Shown here: positions 36,801-43,900 of the stretch, piece after piece
How positions within the stretch are numbered: the stretch's first letter is position 1
How the letters are laid out: each line of letters begins with the position of its first letter
Assembly: GCA_014549065.1 (NCBI GenBank)
Contig: JACDOX010000030.1
Location: forward strand, 5,267,670 to 5,331,669
Direction: 5' to 3'
From: Cardinalis cardinalis
Lineage: Eukaryota > Chordata > Aves > Passeriformes > Cardinalidae
DNA: 64,000 bases
Made by a program: the position numbers and the translations under genes
The notes under the pieces: model-generated
The model's database searches: none
The model's input: the letters and a program-made list of their open reading frames with translations, nothing else
What the model was told of the DNA's origin: nothing

Positions 36801-36886
36801 GACTACTTCTGGAATTAACTGCTCTGATTATTTCCTTTGCAGGTGAGATTGGGATCCTTTGCAATGCCCTCCAGAAGATCAAATGA
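3858..36886 (+). CDS. PAH: Phenylalanine 4-hydroxylase gene, 13 coding exons, complete
   Basis: The enzyme hydroxylates L-phenylalanine to L-tyrosine in the cytosol of liver and kidney, using non-haem Fe(II), O2 and tetrahydrobiopterin. Coding exons are 3858-3899, 7976-8083, 18553-18736, 24050-24138, 26276-26343, 28687-28883, 29797-29932, 30786-30855, 32423-32479, 33481-33576, 33897-34030, 36163-36278 and 36843-36886. They sum to 1341 nt, which is 446 residues plus a TGA stop; human PAH has 452. Exons 2 to 12 have lengths 108, 184, 89, 68, 197, 136, 70, 57, 96, 134 and 116, the same as human PAH. An ACT regulatory domain (about residues 27-105) carries the Phe-binding GAL and IESRP motifs. 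The catalytic domain has iron ligands His279 and His284 (in HELLGH) and Glu324 (in FTVEFGL). The C-terminal oligomerisation tail ends in ALQKIK. All introns are GT-AG. TH2 follows in the same orientation. Only exon 1 departs from the mammalian protein. Confidence 0.96.
3900..7975 (+). other. PAH: PAH intron 1
   Basis: This GT-AG intron is about 4.1 kb. It is AT-rich with no gene. Its 3' part holds the 47-bp tandem duplication at 7732-7826. Confidence 0.85.
7732..7826. repeat. Tandem duplication, period 47 bp
   Basis: CTACCTTGCTCTCACAAGGG begins at 7732 and again at 7779. The two copies differ at about one base (CTAGTC against CTAGTT). They lie 150 bp before PAH exon 2. Confidence 0.9.
7976..8083 (+). 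CDS. PAH: PAH coding exon 2 (residues 15-50)
   Basis: The exon is 108 nt, phase 0 to 0, between a ttcag acceptor and a gtaaat donor. It encodes the start of the ACT domain, including SLIFSLKEEVGALAKVL with the GAL motif that helps form the allosteric Phe pocket. Confidence 0.93.
9495..9529. repeat. GATG microsatellite
   Basis: Imperfect GGAT/GATG tetranucleotide units run for about 35 bp in PAH intron 2. Confidence 0.8.
13070..13648 (-). mobile_element. Diverged solo LTR, same family as the one at 55563-56112
   Basis: The segment begins TGTTGG and aligns along its length with 55563-56112. Shared blocks are a GAAGGAAGAAGAAG run, CCATCTTGCTTC, an AACCTAAATTT-type block and a GGTCAAA-like block near the right end. 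The right end reads CCACACA where the other copy has CCAACA. No target duplication is visible, so this copy is older. Its polyadenylation motif on the minus strand is degraded. No retroviral coding sequence is attached. Confidence 0.65.
16300..16530 (+). mobile_element. CR1 LINE fragment
   Basis: The order CAGCCCAGAGAAGAGAAGGT, a CTTATTG block, CCTCCAGTACTCAGAGGGG, and AATAAGGAAGAAAACATTTA follows the 3' untranslated part and late ORF2 of bird CR1 elements. It is diverged and contains several N. Confidence 0.8.
17150..17235 (+). mobile_element. Possible CR1 3' end
   Basis: GGTTCTATGATTCTGTGG matches the short terminal repeat typical of the CR1 3' end. The sequence to its left is only weakly CR1-like, so this may be a short remnant. 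Confidence 0.35.
17783..17932 (+). mobile_element. CR1 LINE 3' fragment with internal deletions
   Basis: GTTGCCCAGAGAAACTGAGG, ACTTGACTGGACATTGCCCT, GATCTCCAGAAGTCCAATTC and AACCTCACCAACTCTGCAAT occur in the order found at the CR1 3' end. Confidence 0.8.
18553..18736 (+). CDS. PAH: PAH coding exon 3 (residues 51-112)
   Basis: The exon is 184 nt and ends in phase 1 before gtaagg. It contains INLTHIESRPSRL, the second half of the Phe-binding regulatory site, and DIGATVHELSR at the end of the ACT domain. Confidence 0.95.
20554..20584. repeat. Near-perfect AT palindrome, 15-bp arms
   Basis: TAATATATGTATGTT is followed after one base by its exact reverse complement. The flanks repeat TTAACA-type words. 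It is the sort of sequence that can extrude a cruciform. Confidence 0.85.
21160..21480. promoter_or_regulatory. Candidate enhancer with ONECUT/FOX-like motifs in PAH intron 3
   Basis: AAATCAATATTTATTG at 21341-21356 fits the HNF6 (ONECUT) consensus and overlaps a FOX-like TATTTATT. Nearby are TGACCCCG, homeodomain-like ATTAATGG and several CpG in an otherwise CpG-poor intron. Function is inference; conservation and chromatin data would decide. Confidence 0.35.
22640..22870. promoter_or_regulatory. Intragenic CpG island with GC boxes, PAH intron 3
   Basis: A G+C-rich block with many CpG contains several GGGCGG-type Sp1 boxes (in GGGGCGGACC, CCGGGCGGGG and CTGGGCGGGT). It is isolated between AT-rich flanks, 1.2 kb before exon 4. 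It could be an alternative or antisense promoter. No open frame in it resembles a known protein. Confidence 0.45.
24050..24138 (+). CDS. PAH: PAH coding exon 4 (residues 112-141)
   Basis: The exon is 89 nt, with a ttttgcag acceptor and a gtaaga donor. It encodes VPWFPRSIQELDRFANQIL, the linker into the catalytic domain. One base is N, but it falls in the third position of a proline codon (CCN), so the residue is certain. Confidence 0.95.
24139..26275 (+). other. PAH: PAH intron 4
   Basis: This intron is about 2.1 kb with no gene. It contains the 64-bp tandem duplication at 24793-24909. Confidence 0.85.
24793..24909. repeat. Tandem duplication, period 64 bp
   Basis: CATGCAGTGCACCAGAAATT begins at 24793, and the same word with one change (CACCAAAAATT) begins at 24857. 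The following ATTAGTTTAATTGAGA is also shared. Confidence 0.9.
26276..26343 (+). CDS. PAH: PAH coding exon 5 (residues 142-164)
   Basis: The exon is 68 nt, with a cgcag acceptor and a gtgagt donor. It encodes GFKDPVYRARRKEFADIAYN, the first catalytic-domain helices, and ends two bases into a His codon completed by exon 6. Confidence 0.95.
26610..26900. promoter_or_regulatory. Candidate conserved non-coding element, PAH intron 5
   Basis: The block is dense in TAAT/ATTA homeodomain cores (TCTAATTGAG, ATTAAAATAATGAATAA, AAATTAATAG). It also has a CATATG E-box, TCTAATCC (OTX/PITX-like) and CAGCTG. This composition resembles developmental enhancers, and ASCL1 is the nearest likely developmental target. 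The call is inference from motif density only. Confidence 0.3.
28571..28608 (-). repeat. Arm of a dispersed inverted repeat pair (partner 30344-30381)
   Basis: Read on the minus strand, the 38 bp match 30344-30381 on the plus strand at 34 positions (CTTGCCATTTT and TTTCTTATTCTGCT are common). It is an unclassified interspersed repeat fragment 80 bp before PAH exon 6. Confidence 0.65.
28687..28883 (+). CDS. PAH: PAH coding exon 6 (residues 164-230)
   Basis: The exon is 197 nt, with a tttctag acceptor and a gtaagt donor. It includes YPTHACYEHN and the pterin-side GYREDNIPQLED segment. The same stretch is split into two exons (51 plus 146 nt) in the neighbouring TH2 gene. Confidence 0.95.
28884..29796 (+). 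other. PAH: PAH intron 6
   Basis: More than half of this 913-bp intron is occupied by a probable solo LTR (about 29139-29630). The remainder is unremarkable. Confidence 0.8.
29139..29630 (-). mobile_element. Probable solo LTR on the minus strand
   Basis: On the minus strand a TATAAAAG box (29293-29300) is followed about 115 bp later by AATAAA (29177-29182). That is the promoter to polyadenylation spacing of an LTR U3-R region. The left end reads TGTGAG and the right end near 29630 reads CACACA, but no clear target duplication is seen. The edges are approximate and no retroviral genes are present. Confidence 0.5.
29797..29932 (+). CDS. PAH: PAH coding exon 7 (residues 230-275)
   Basis: The exon is 136 nt, with a ccttcag acceptor and a gtgagt donor. 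It contains CTGFRLRPVAGLLSSRDFL and the substrate-site segment ending KPMYTPEP. It is GC-richer than the surrounding introns. Confidence 0.95.
30344..30381 (+). repeat. Arm of a dispersed inverted repeat pair (partner 28571-28608)
   Basis: This is the plus-strand copy of the 38-bp fragment near exon 6 (34 of 38 matches), and it runs into the gap. Exons 6 and 7 lie between the two copies. Confidence 0.65.
30403..30506. other. Assembly gap, 104 N
   Basis: The gap is flanked by CTTCTTCTT on the left and CTTCCCCTTTCCCTCTC on the right. A polypyrimidine simple repeat probably stopped the assembly. Confidence 0.95.
30786..30855 (+). CDS. PAH: PAH coding exon 8 (residues 275-298), iron site
   Basis: The exon is 70 nt and encodes DICHELLGHVPLF. 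It carries the two iron-binding histidines (279 and 284) and ends AQFSQ before gtaagt. The base six positions upstream of the exon is N and lies in the acceptor tract; the AG itself is intact. Confidence 0.96.
30856..32422 (+). other. PAH: PAH intron 8
   Basis: This intron is about 1.6 kb with no gene. Its most visible content is the long purine tract at 31383-31611. Confidence 0.85.
31383..31611. repeat. Long purine (GA) tract with GGAA and 9-bp repeats
   Basis: The plus strand is almost all purine. It contains GAAA-type runs, three exact tandem copies of GAAGTGGCG (31502-31528) and then about eight GGAA units. Lysine/glutamate- or serine/proline-rich open frames over this tract are repeat artefacts. 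Confidence 0.9.
32423..32479 (+). CDS. PAH: PAH coding exon 9 (residues 299-317)
   Basis: The exon is 57 nt, phase 0 to 0, with a ttacag acceptor and a gtaatt donor. It encodes EIGLASLGAPDDFIEKLAT, a catalytic-domain segment near-identical across the family. Confidence 0.95.
32480..33480 (+). other. PAH: PAH intron 9
   Basis: This intron is about 1.0 kb. I see no gene, repeat or regulatory signal beyond normal splice sites. Confidence 0.8.
33481..33576 (+). CDS. PAH: PAH coding exon 10 (residues 318-349), iron glutamate
   Basis: The exon is 96 nt and includes YWFTVEFGLC, in which Glu324 is the third iron ligand, followed by AYGAGLLSSFGELQ. One N makes the codon after LC either Lys or Asn; Lys is expected from the family. 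Confidence 0.95.
33577..33896 (+). other. PAH: PAH intron 10
   Basis: At 320 bp this is the shortest intron of the gene. Nothing notable is seen in it. Confidence 0.85.
33897..34030 (+). CDS. PAH: PAH coding exon 11 (residues 350-394)
   Basis: The exon is 134 nt, with a ttcatag acceptor and a gtactc donor. It encodes the active-site lid region with TEFQPIYYVAESFKDAKEKL, the segment that contributes to amino acid substrate choice in this family. Confidence 0.94.
34031..36162 (+). other. PAH: PAH intron 11
   Basis: This intron is about 2.1 kb with no gene. It contains a perfect 17-bp inverted repeat at 35695-35744. Confidence 0.85.
35695..35744. repeat. Perfect inverted repeat, 17-bp arms, 16-nt loop
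   Basis: GTCTAGCTCTTAAATTA at 35695-35711 is the exact reverse complement of 35728-35744. If transcribed in the PAH pre-mRNA it would form a stable stem-loop. No known family is recognised. Confidence 0.9.
36163..36278 (+). CDS. PAH: PAH coding exon 12 (residues 394-433)
   Basis: The exon is 116 nt, with a tttttccttcag acceptor and a gtaagg donor. It encodes IPRPFSVRYNPYTQRIEVL, the end of the catalytic domain and the start of the tetramerisation arm. Confidence 0.95.
36279..36842 (+). other. PAH: PAH intron 12
   Basis: This 564-bp intron has no recognisable element. Several N are present. Confidence 0.85.
36843..36886 (+). CDS. PAH: PAH coding exon 13 and stop codon (residues 433-446)
   Basis: The coding part is 44 nt after a tttgcag acceptor. 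It encodes EIGILCNALQKIK and then TGA. This is the tetramerisation helix and matches the usual C-terminus of PAH. Confidence 0.94.
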
Positions 36887-37894
36887 AGATTTGCAGTAAC
36901 TTGCTAGTGACTAGAAGCTGTCATGTGCAAGTGCCACTCTTGATCTAGCCTCAGTCTATTATCTTCCAGTGAACTGCATCAATAATTATGTTATATATCT
37001 TAACTATTAGAGATTAGCAGAGAAACAGACATCTATAGGTGACTCTTGACTCTTCTGGCCTTCAGACACCAATCCATTTTTTTCTCATTAATGTATAAAA
37101 AAATTACCTTATTCCTGGGAACCTGGGGGAAGTCTGTGTATGTTTTGTGCCAAAGGTTAGTAGGAGGAGATCTTCACCATGCAGAGCATAATCTGCTGTA
37201 CCAGTGAGGTNTTGGACAGGGATGAGATGTCAATGATGATCAGAGTGATCCACCTTGCCTTCTCTCACAGTCACTCTCCACTCAGTGCCTCCCAGTTGTC
37301 CAAGGTTCCCTTGNAGTCTGGAACTCTACACCTCTCAGGGTATGCAGGGAGATCTGTCAGGGTACAAGGGGAGATTTCTCTTAACAGACAGACATACAGT
37401 GGATGGCTGATGTGTGAAGGCTACATTTTTTTTGTGTGTATCCTTCCATGAGAGCTGTCTCTTAATTTTCTGGTCTCACAGCCTAGAAGGTGGATAGCAG
37501 CACCTTGGAAATGGAGGNGAAGTGCCTGTTACAATGCAGCTGAAGACCCAGAGCCTTCCNACTCCTAACTCACCCTGTCTGTGGCTAGAGTCCCCACCAA
37601 AGCCACNGAAGGCCTGGCTCAGCTGTGCCCCAGCCTAACTGCATTCAAACCCAAACATGTTATCTTTCAAGACAGGTCCTAGGTAATGACGCCTTTTTCT
37701 GTCTCCATTGCCCATCTGAGCTTTAATCTCCTTTTTTTTCTTCTTTTGGTGAAAGCAGTTTTATTTTTCCTGGAGTATATCTTAACTGTGTCAGCAAATG
37801 GAACCAAAGGTGGCTTCAGCTTAACTCAACAGCTGAGCGTGGAGAGAGAAGAGTTTTGCTGTTCAGGAAGCTCTTTCTGTATTTATCCAATAAA
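36887..37894 (+). other. PAH: Probable PAH 3' UTR with first canonical polyadenylation signal
   Basis: The first AATAAA after the stop codon is at 37889-37894, which would give a 3' UTR of about 1 kb. A second AATAAA at 38864-38869 could serve a longer form. Which is used cannot be decided from sequence. The stretch has no other recognisable gene. Confidence 0.4.
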
Positions 37895-40715
37895 TTTCAC
37901 TCAATCAGCATTAAGTGCCCTCTTGGACTGGTCCACATTGTATAATTCTTGTAGCTCCCTGCTTGAAGGAGGGAACTCATCATTGGAACATTGGAGCAGA
38001 ATGGAGCAAAGCAAAGCTGAACTGCATTTCCAGCTTGAAGCAATTGTGCATCATGACACTAACATGGCTCAGGGGTCACATTTCTGTTAGAAGATTGAGA
38101 GATGGAGAAGGATTTGAAAGCCCATGAGTCTCATACCTGTGATAGTACTAAGTTTGTATTTATAGTTTGAAAATCAATATGGCTTTAATGTAAGCATCAT
38201 CCTTTAGGAAGATAGAAAATACAGTTCTTTTCATTACATACATGGTAGGTAATAACATTAATTTAAGGATAACAGCTGGAATCCTTTTCAATAGACATGT
38301 ATTTATGCAAAATGGTATCATTTTGGTGCTTTGAAGTAACCTTTTTTATCTCAGTATCTTTTTATTCTTTTTTTTCTCGTCACAATNTCTCTCTACATCT
38401 TTCAATCCCACTTGACATGTATTTTCAGTGTGAAAATAGCCCATATTTTTCTCTCTTAATATAATAGGACCCATGAGGTAACTGTATACTACAAAGAGGC
38501 AATTTCTTCCCAAGGGTAAAGTCTTTCAAAGTAATCCTCAGACAGCTTTCCAAGCTCCTCTGCTTCTGGCTTGAATAACAGCAGCAGTAGTTCTNTAGTG
38601 ATATTGAGAGCTCAGGATTCATGATTTTCTTTTATGTGCAAGTNGAATAGTTAGAGAATATTGATGCCACATGTCTGATTCTCTGTCCCTTAATGCAGGT
38701 TTAAATGAGCAATAGCTCCAGCCAAAGCAGCATAGCATGGCTGCTCAGCAAGACAGATGAGAAAAAATTAAATGTTCAGCCTTTTAAAAGCAGAGGAAAT
38801 GTATGGAAAGTAGATTTTCTTGCAGAACAAATAATCTTGTACATAAGTACTTTAAATACTACAAATAAATCACATTTTAAATAGTACTCCTTAATGGGTG
38901 ACTTCCTTTTTCCATGCCTAAAGTTCCAGCTGTGTAGGAAATGCTTTTTGCATTATCAGACTGGTGTAAATCCTCCTTGTATGGTAAGCGTCCAAATCAA
39001 CCAGAACGAAATACTCAGGTAGGAGGTATTGCCCATCTCAGGTGCTTCCCAGGACAGTAAAAGGCTCTCCTGGGCTGACTGTCACTCATCCAGCCAAGAT
39101 TATGGAACTTCNTGATGAGTGCCATTACTTGGAAATGCACAGCCAAGCCCAGCTTCCCCTACATTTGCATACTNCAAAGTCTTTGGGTGCTACTCTAATT
39201 AACCTACCCCAAGATAATTTTNAAGTAACCTTCTATTCCACTATGATCACATTTCTTGGTGTCCTCGTCTCCAGCTCAGTTTCAGGCAATCAAGGAAGCT
39301 TTTTGTGAGGCCCTTTCCTTCACAGTGACCTTGTCCCAGGTCAAGGACTCTGATGGAGGGACACCAGTCCACACTGGTGGACTCCTCTGGGCATCTTAAG
39401 ATGCCTACATCTGACAGCAGCCTTGGAGAAGGGATGTTTTAGTCCCCAAAGAAAGCAGAAATTGTTGAAAAAGGGATTAAGCATAGGAGCAGTCTGCAGG
39501 AATGCATTCTTTTTAAATCTCCCTCTGCTGCTTCAGACCATGCTGGCAGCTGTCAGAGAAGACATTTTGATGTTCAGATGTAACCATCTAAACTAACCTA
39601 AATAAACTAAAAATATTAATGCTGCATCCATCCCAAAGGAGTGGCCCTCTGCTCATACAAGATAATGATACCTGAAATGGTACCAGATAAAAAAAGGGCA
39701 GGTTATTTGTGNTGATCAGACGTGGCCTTCTCCTGTGCCAAACCTTGCGACCACTGCTGCAAAGGGAGGCCAGAGGGGTGGTTTTATCTCTGGACCTGCA
39801 GGATGACCTTCACAGGGGCTCTGGCACACTGTAACTTCAGGTATGAAGATATGGGTGCTCATATCCAGAAATAATTTTTTTGAGGTCTGGTGTTAAGGAA
39901 GGGGAGATGCGCCTGCCCTGTGAGGAGCAGAGCTAAATCCCCCTGGAACTCATCCTGCCACCCACAAGAAAGATGTGGCCCTGGTCTTTTTGAGAGCCTA
40001 TTTCACTGGAGATAAAATGGGGACAGAAACAAGTTCCAAGGGAGGAATGTAGCCTGGGGGCAGCACTCCACTCTTGGAGGGGTAGGATAGAACAGGTTCA
40101 GATCCTGTGGGTAGGAAAAGCTCAGAAACAGGCAATGGATTCTGACTCTGGCTGAGGTCTCTGGCACTCCCAGAACTGTGTCTGTGCAGAGGAGACANCA
40201 CCCAGAATGGGCTATGATGTGGGAGAAGAGCCCACTGGTTCACTGGGGATACAGACAATACAGAGAGAGTCCCAGTGAGGTGAGACAGAGTGGGGATGAA
40301 GGGCAGTCCCAGACACTGTGCAGCTCAGTCCAGACTGGGAGATGTAAATGGAGCTCAGGCTAATTGATTGACTCTCCACAAAGGAACCCCTACCCAGGGC
40401 TGAACAGCTTGCAGACACCTTCAAGCAGAGCAGGAGGACAGCACTTTGAAGTCCCCAGGGGAGGAGGGCCATCTTGGCTCTTGCGCACATCCTACGCAGG
40501 CGGCTGCCCTTGATGTGCCTGGCACGGCCAACATAAATGTCCCTACACCCCACACACAGCAGCCAGCCTGTGTCCCTGCTCCTGGCAGCTCTGAGCTCAC
40601 CACACACAGACACACTGCTTCTCCAGTCCCACCAATTCCCCTGGCCATTGCTCCCACGCCCTCAGGCTGTTTCCACTCAGTATCTGGCTGTTGCAATCCA
40701 CTCCCCTATCTCCCA
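37895..40715. other. Spacer between PAH and TH2, including the unseen TH2 promoter
   Basis: From PAH stop to the first TH2 codons is only 3.8 kb. I could not identify a TATA box or a clear CRE for TH2. The last 250 bp are moderately CpG-containing (40480-40700). A non-coding or short coding first exon of TH2 may lie here. Confidence 0.5.
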
Positions 40716-40913
40716 ATGAAGACTGATTTGGTGGGGATGTCAGGCCCAAAAGAGGAGGCCAACAAGGAGAAGGAGATGTGTGGCATACAGTCACTGAACA
40801 GCCAAGGCAGCCTGGACTCNAACAGGGAGGATGACAGAGCATCTCCCATCCTGACCCTCACACTCTACAATGTGAAGAAGACTGAGCTGTCCAAGGCAGC
40901 CAAAGTCTTTGAG
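40716..40913 (+). CDS. TH2: TH2 first recognised coding exon (residues 1-66)
   Basis: The reading frame runs into ILTLTLYNVKK and ELSKAAKVFE before gtacag, matching the TH exon that ends in AVKVFE. The ATG at 40716 has a weak Kozak context and the frame stays open far upstream. The exon may therefore begin at an acceptor such as the pyrimidine-rich ...actcag ending at 40680, with the true start in an unseen upstream exon. The RRQS kinase site of TH Ser40 is not present; the aligned stretch reads SLNSQGSLD. One N falls in a fixed serine codon (TCN). Confidence 0.75.
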
Positions 40914-43900
40914 GTACAGACCTCAATATCCTCTTCCTTTGCTGAGCCCTCTCTTCTGTCTCTACTGCCTTCTTGTCTCACATCTCTCCCCCTCTGACCC
41001 TTCTCCTGCCTGCCTTACACCTCACGCTGCCTTCCCCCTTTCCCCCTGTCCTTTTTTTGCTCCAGCTGCTCAGAGAGGTGGGCTGGTCTCAAGGTGGACA
41101 GGGAGAGGGCTCTGGAGGGGGGGAGCATCTGGGCACAGTCTTTTAGAAGAATCACCATTTCATGCCAGGGCTGTTCAGAGTGGATACCAATCAGTTGTTC
41201 CTTTCTAGCAGTTGNGGTGGCTGGCATTTCAAGCACTCAGACTGTGGGGGTGTTAGGAGCCAGTGAATTTTCTCTGCATATTTGGCAGGAGATACGAAGA
41301 CTATGAGGGCTGTGAGCCACACAGGCACTATGTAATCTGAACTCTTGAGGTGCCCCTACCAGGTGCTCACTCTTATCTGGGAAAATGAATAACTCTAAAG
41401 AAAAGTATTGTGCTTGTTACTTATCTCTCACAATTATTTAATGATTATGGTGCTATTATACATTAATAGATCTGCTTTCATTCTGGCAGGGTTTTAAGTT
41501 ACCCAGCCACTCATTTGCTACTTCTGCACAGATGAAATTCTACAGTCAACAGTATCTCCTGTTTCATCTCCTTCTCTCTCTCCCCAGTGCTATAGTGCTA
41601 ATCTTTAGCTCTGTCTGTATTTTAGCTCTTTGGAAACCAGATGTTATTGGACTTCATTGCTGAACACATACTTCTAGTTAATACCTCTTTTAGTCACTTT
41701 TTAAAGACATTGTAGAAATGTATCTAGACTTACTTGGATTTTCAGTCTTTGGAGAAGCTTCATCATATGAACACTTGGCTCTTGCAGATGTTTGAAACTC
41801 AAATCTATCACTTAGAAACCCGTCGAGCCAAAAAGCCCAAGAACTCTGTGGATGATCTTGACATTTTTGTTGAATGTGAAGTTCACGGTGCTGATGTTGG
41901 TATCCTTGTCACCTCCTTAAAGAGAGTAGCAAAGGATGTGAAAACCAGCAGAGAAGACAAAGGTAAGAAATTCATACATCTCTTAATTCAGTTCTTTGGG
42001 AGTAACTTTGTTAGTTTTAGCTTCAGCTTCATAAAAGTAATTCAATTTGTCTGGAAAGCCAGTGAGTGTGCATTCATTATTTGTCTCTGCATGGCTGCTT
42101 TCCATTGCCATTGGTGCAGAAAGAGAGGCGCTTCATCATAGCCAGTGGAACTGAGGTGAGAAATGCTCCAGCAAAGAGAGAGATGGGAAGGATAGAACAG
42201 CAGAACAAAAAGCTGAGGAGGAACTATAAACTCAGCGACAGGAAGACTTTGTGCTGAAAGCTGTGCAGAGAACTGTTTGCTTCAAGACAAACAGAGGCAG
42301 AGGGGTATTTTTCCTGTTTGCAGGCAGGAATGGGTGAATGCGGCTGTTAGAGACCTTTAGTACAATGCTGAGGACGACAGATGAGGAGGCTGAAGGTCCA
42401 GCTCACAGACTGACTTCTCTGAGTACATAATTGCTATGGGGTTCCCCTCTCTTGCCAAGGCCAGACAGATATTTCCAGAGCACTTTTACCTTCCACAGAC
42501 CTCTTTGGGAATCTTTGGGTGTTGTTTGAAATTCTCTGTCAAGCTAACCTGAGAGGCAGACCTCATCAAGCTGCTCTCAGGATCTGCGGGCATATGAAAA
42601 GAGCATCACTGTTATCAGGGAAACTGAAGAGGCAAAGAGGGTTTGGAGCCGGAGAAGAATTTCTTTAGGATTTCCTTGGGATTTGANAGGTTTCAGACGT
42701 GTCAGGACGTAAAACTACAATGAAAACTGTTAAAAGAGGGTGTGTTTATGTTTTTTTTTTCTGTGGGGAACAGGCAAGATGTGTATGGGGACACACTGGG
42801 ACAGCTGTGGCCAGGTACAGGTTTTGAGGGGATAGGGAAATAGATGGCAGGAAAGGTGCCTTGCATGCAGAACCACTGGTACAGCTAGAAACATAGGCTC
42901 CCAAAAAAGTTCTGGGTGCACATAAGGCATCTGTCAGACTGGTACTTCGTCCTACTTATCACAGAATTGCTTGTAATGCATGAAAATTACATAATTTCCC
43001 CAATATCCCTGGGTATTTTTAGATTTGTACTTCTCTAAACTGGATGTGCTTGGATCTAATATAATACAGCAAAAGTTAAATTTACTGTTCAATAGAGAGA
43101 TTTTGATGTCTTGTCCAGTATGAGATGAAGGTGACCCCAAATGGACCTTTCTGAGTTGTAACACAGAAAGTCTGACTACAGCATCAGTCTGACCTCAGAA
43201 AGCAATATCAGCTTTGTGTTTTTCCAGCAATTCTTTTTAAAATTAATTTCTCATAAATGCTGGCATTTAAGATAAAATGATCACGTTTTATTTTCATTTT
43301 AGTCACTGGCAAACCTTCCCACTTCATGAGAAGGAAGCTGTTTGGAAATACAGTTAAGAATAATGTTGCTGGAAAAAATAATGAGCCAGAAGGAAAAAAC
43401 TTAAAAATTCTTCTTCACCTCTTTGGTTTCTAGAAATTTTATAAATATCATGTTTTCTTCCTAAAATGTTGTCTAACTTTTAAAGGTATGAAAATGTAAG
43501 ACTGCTTTTCAGACAAGATCCAAATATATTCTTAAATCCAGAATGTAGAAATAAATGTGTTGTCCTGTGTAAAAAAAAACCCCACATTTGATCTAAAAAA
43601 TATTTTTGCCTTTAAAAATTGTTTCTACTAATTAAAACTGAGAGATTATCACAGCAAGTTAATTTCAGATATTTTTTCATCCAATCTGCCAGTTTGGTCA
43701 GGAAGCAAGTCAACTACTAAATGTATGACAATTATGGTAACATATAGATATGGAAATTCTTAGATATTGATGAAAAGAAAACTTGTAATCTCCAGCACAG
43801 CTTTTATTTTTGCTCTAAAATTTATTTGATTCTCTCACATGTAACCCTTTCTGCTCTCTCTCCAGTGCCCTGGTTCCCCAGAAAAATCCAAGATCTGGAC

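Noticed and set aside
40446..40715. Treating the long upstream extension (90 codons from ATG 40446) as the TH2 N-terminus
   Set aside because: The sequence is low in conserved features and unlike any TH N-terminus. It is more likely 5' UTR or intron, although the frame is open.
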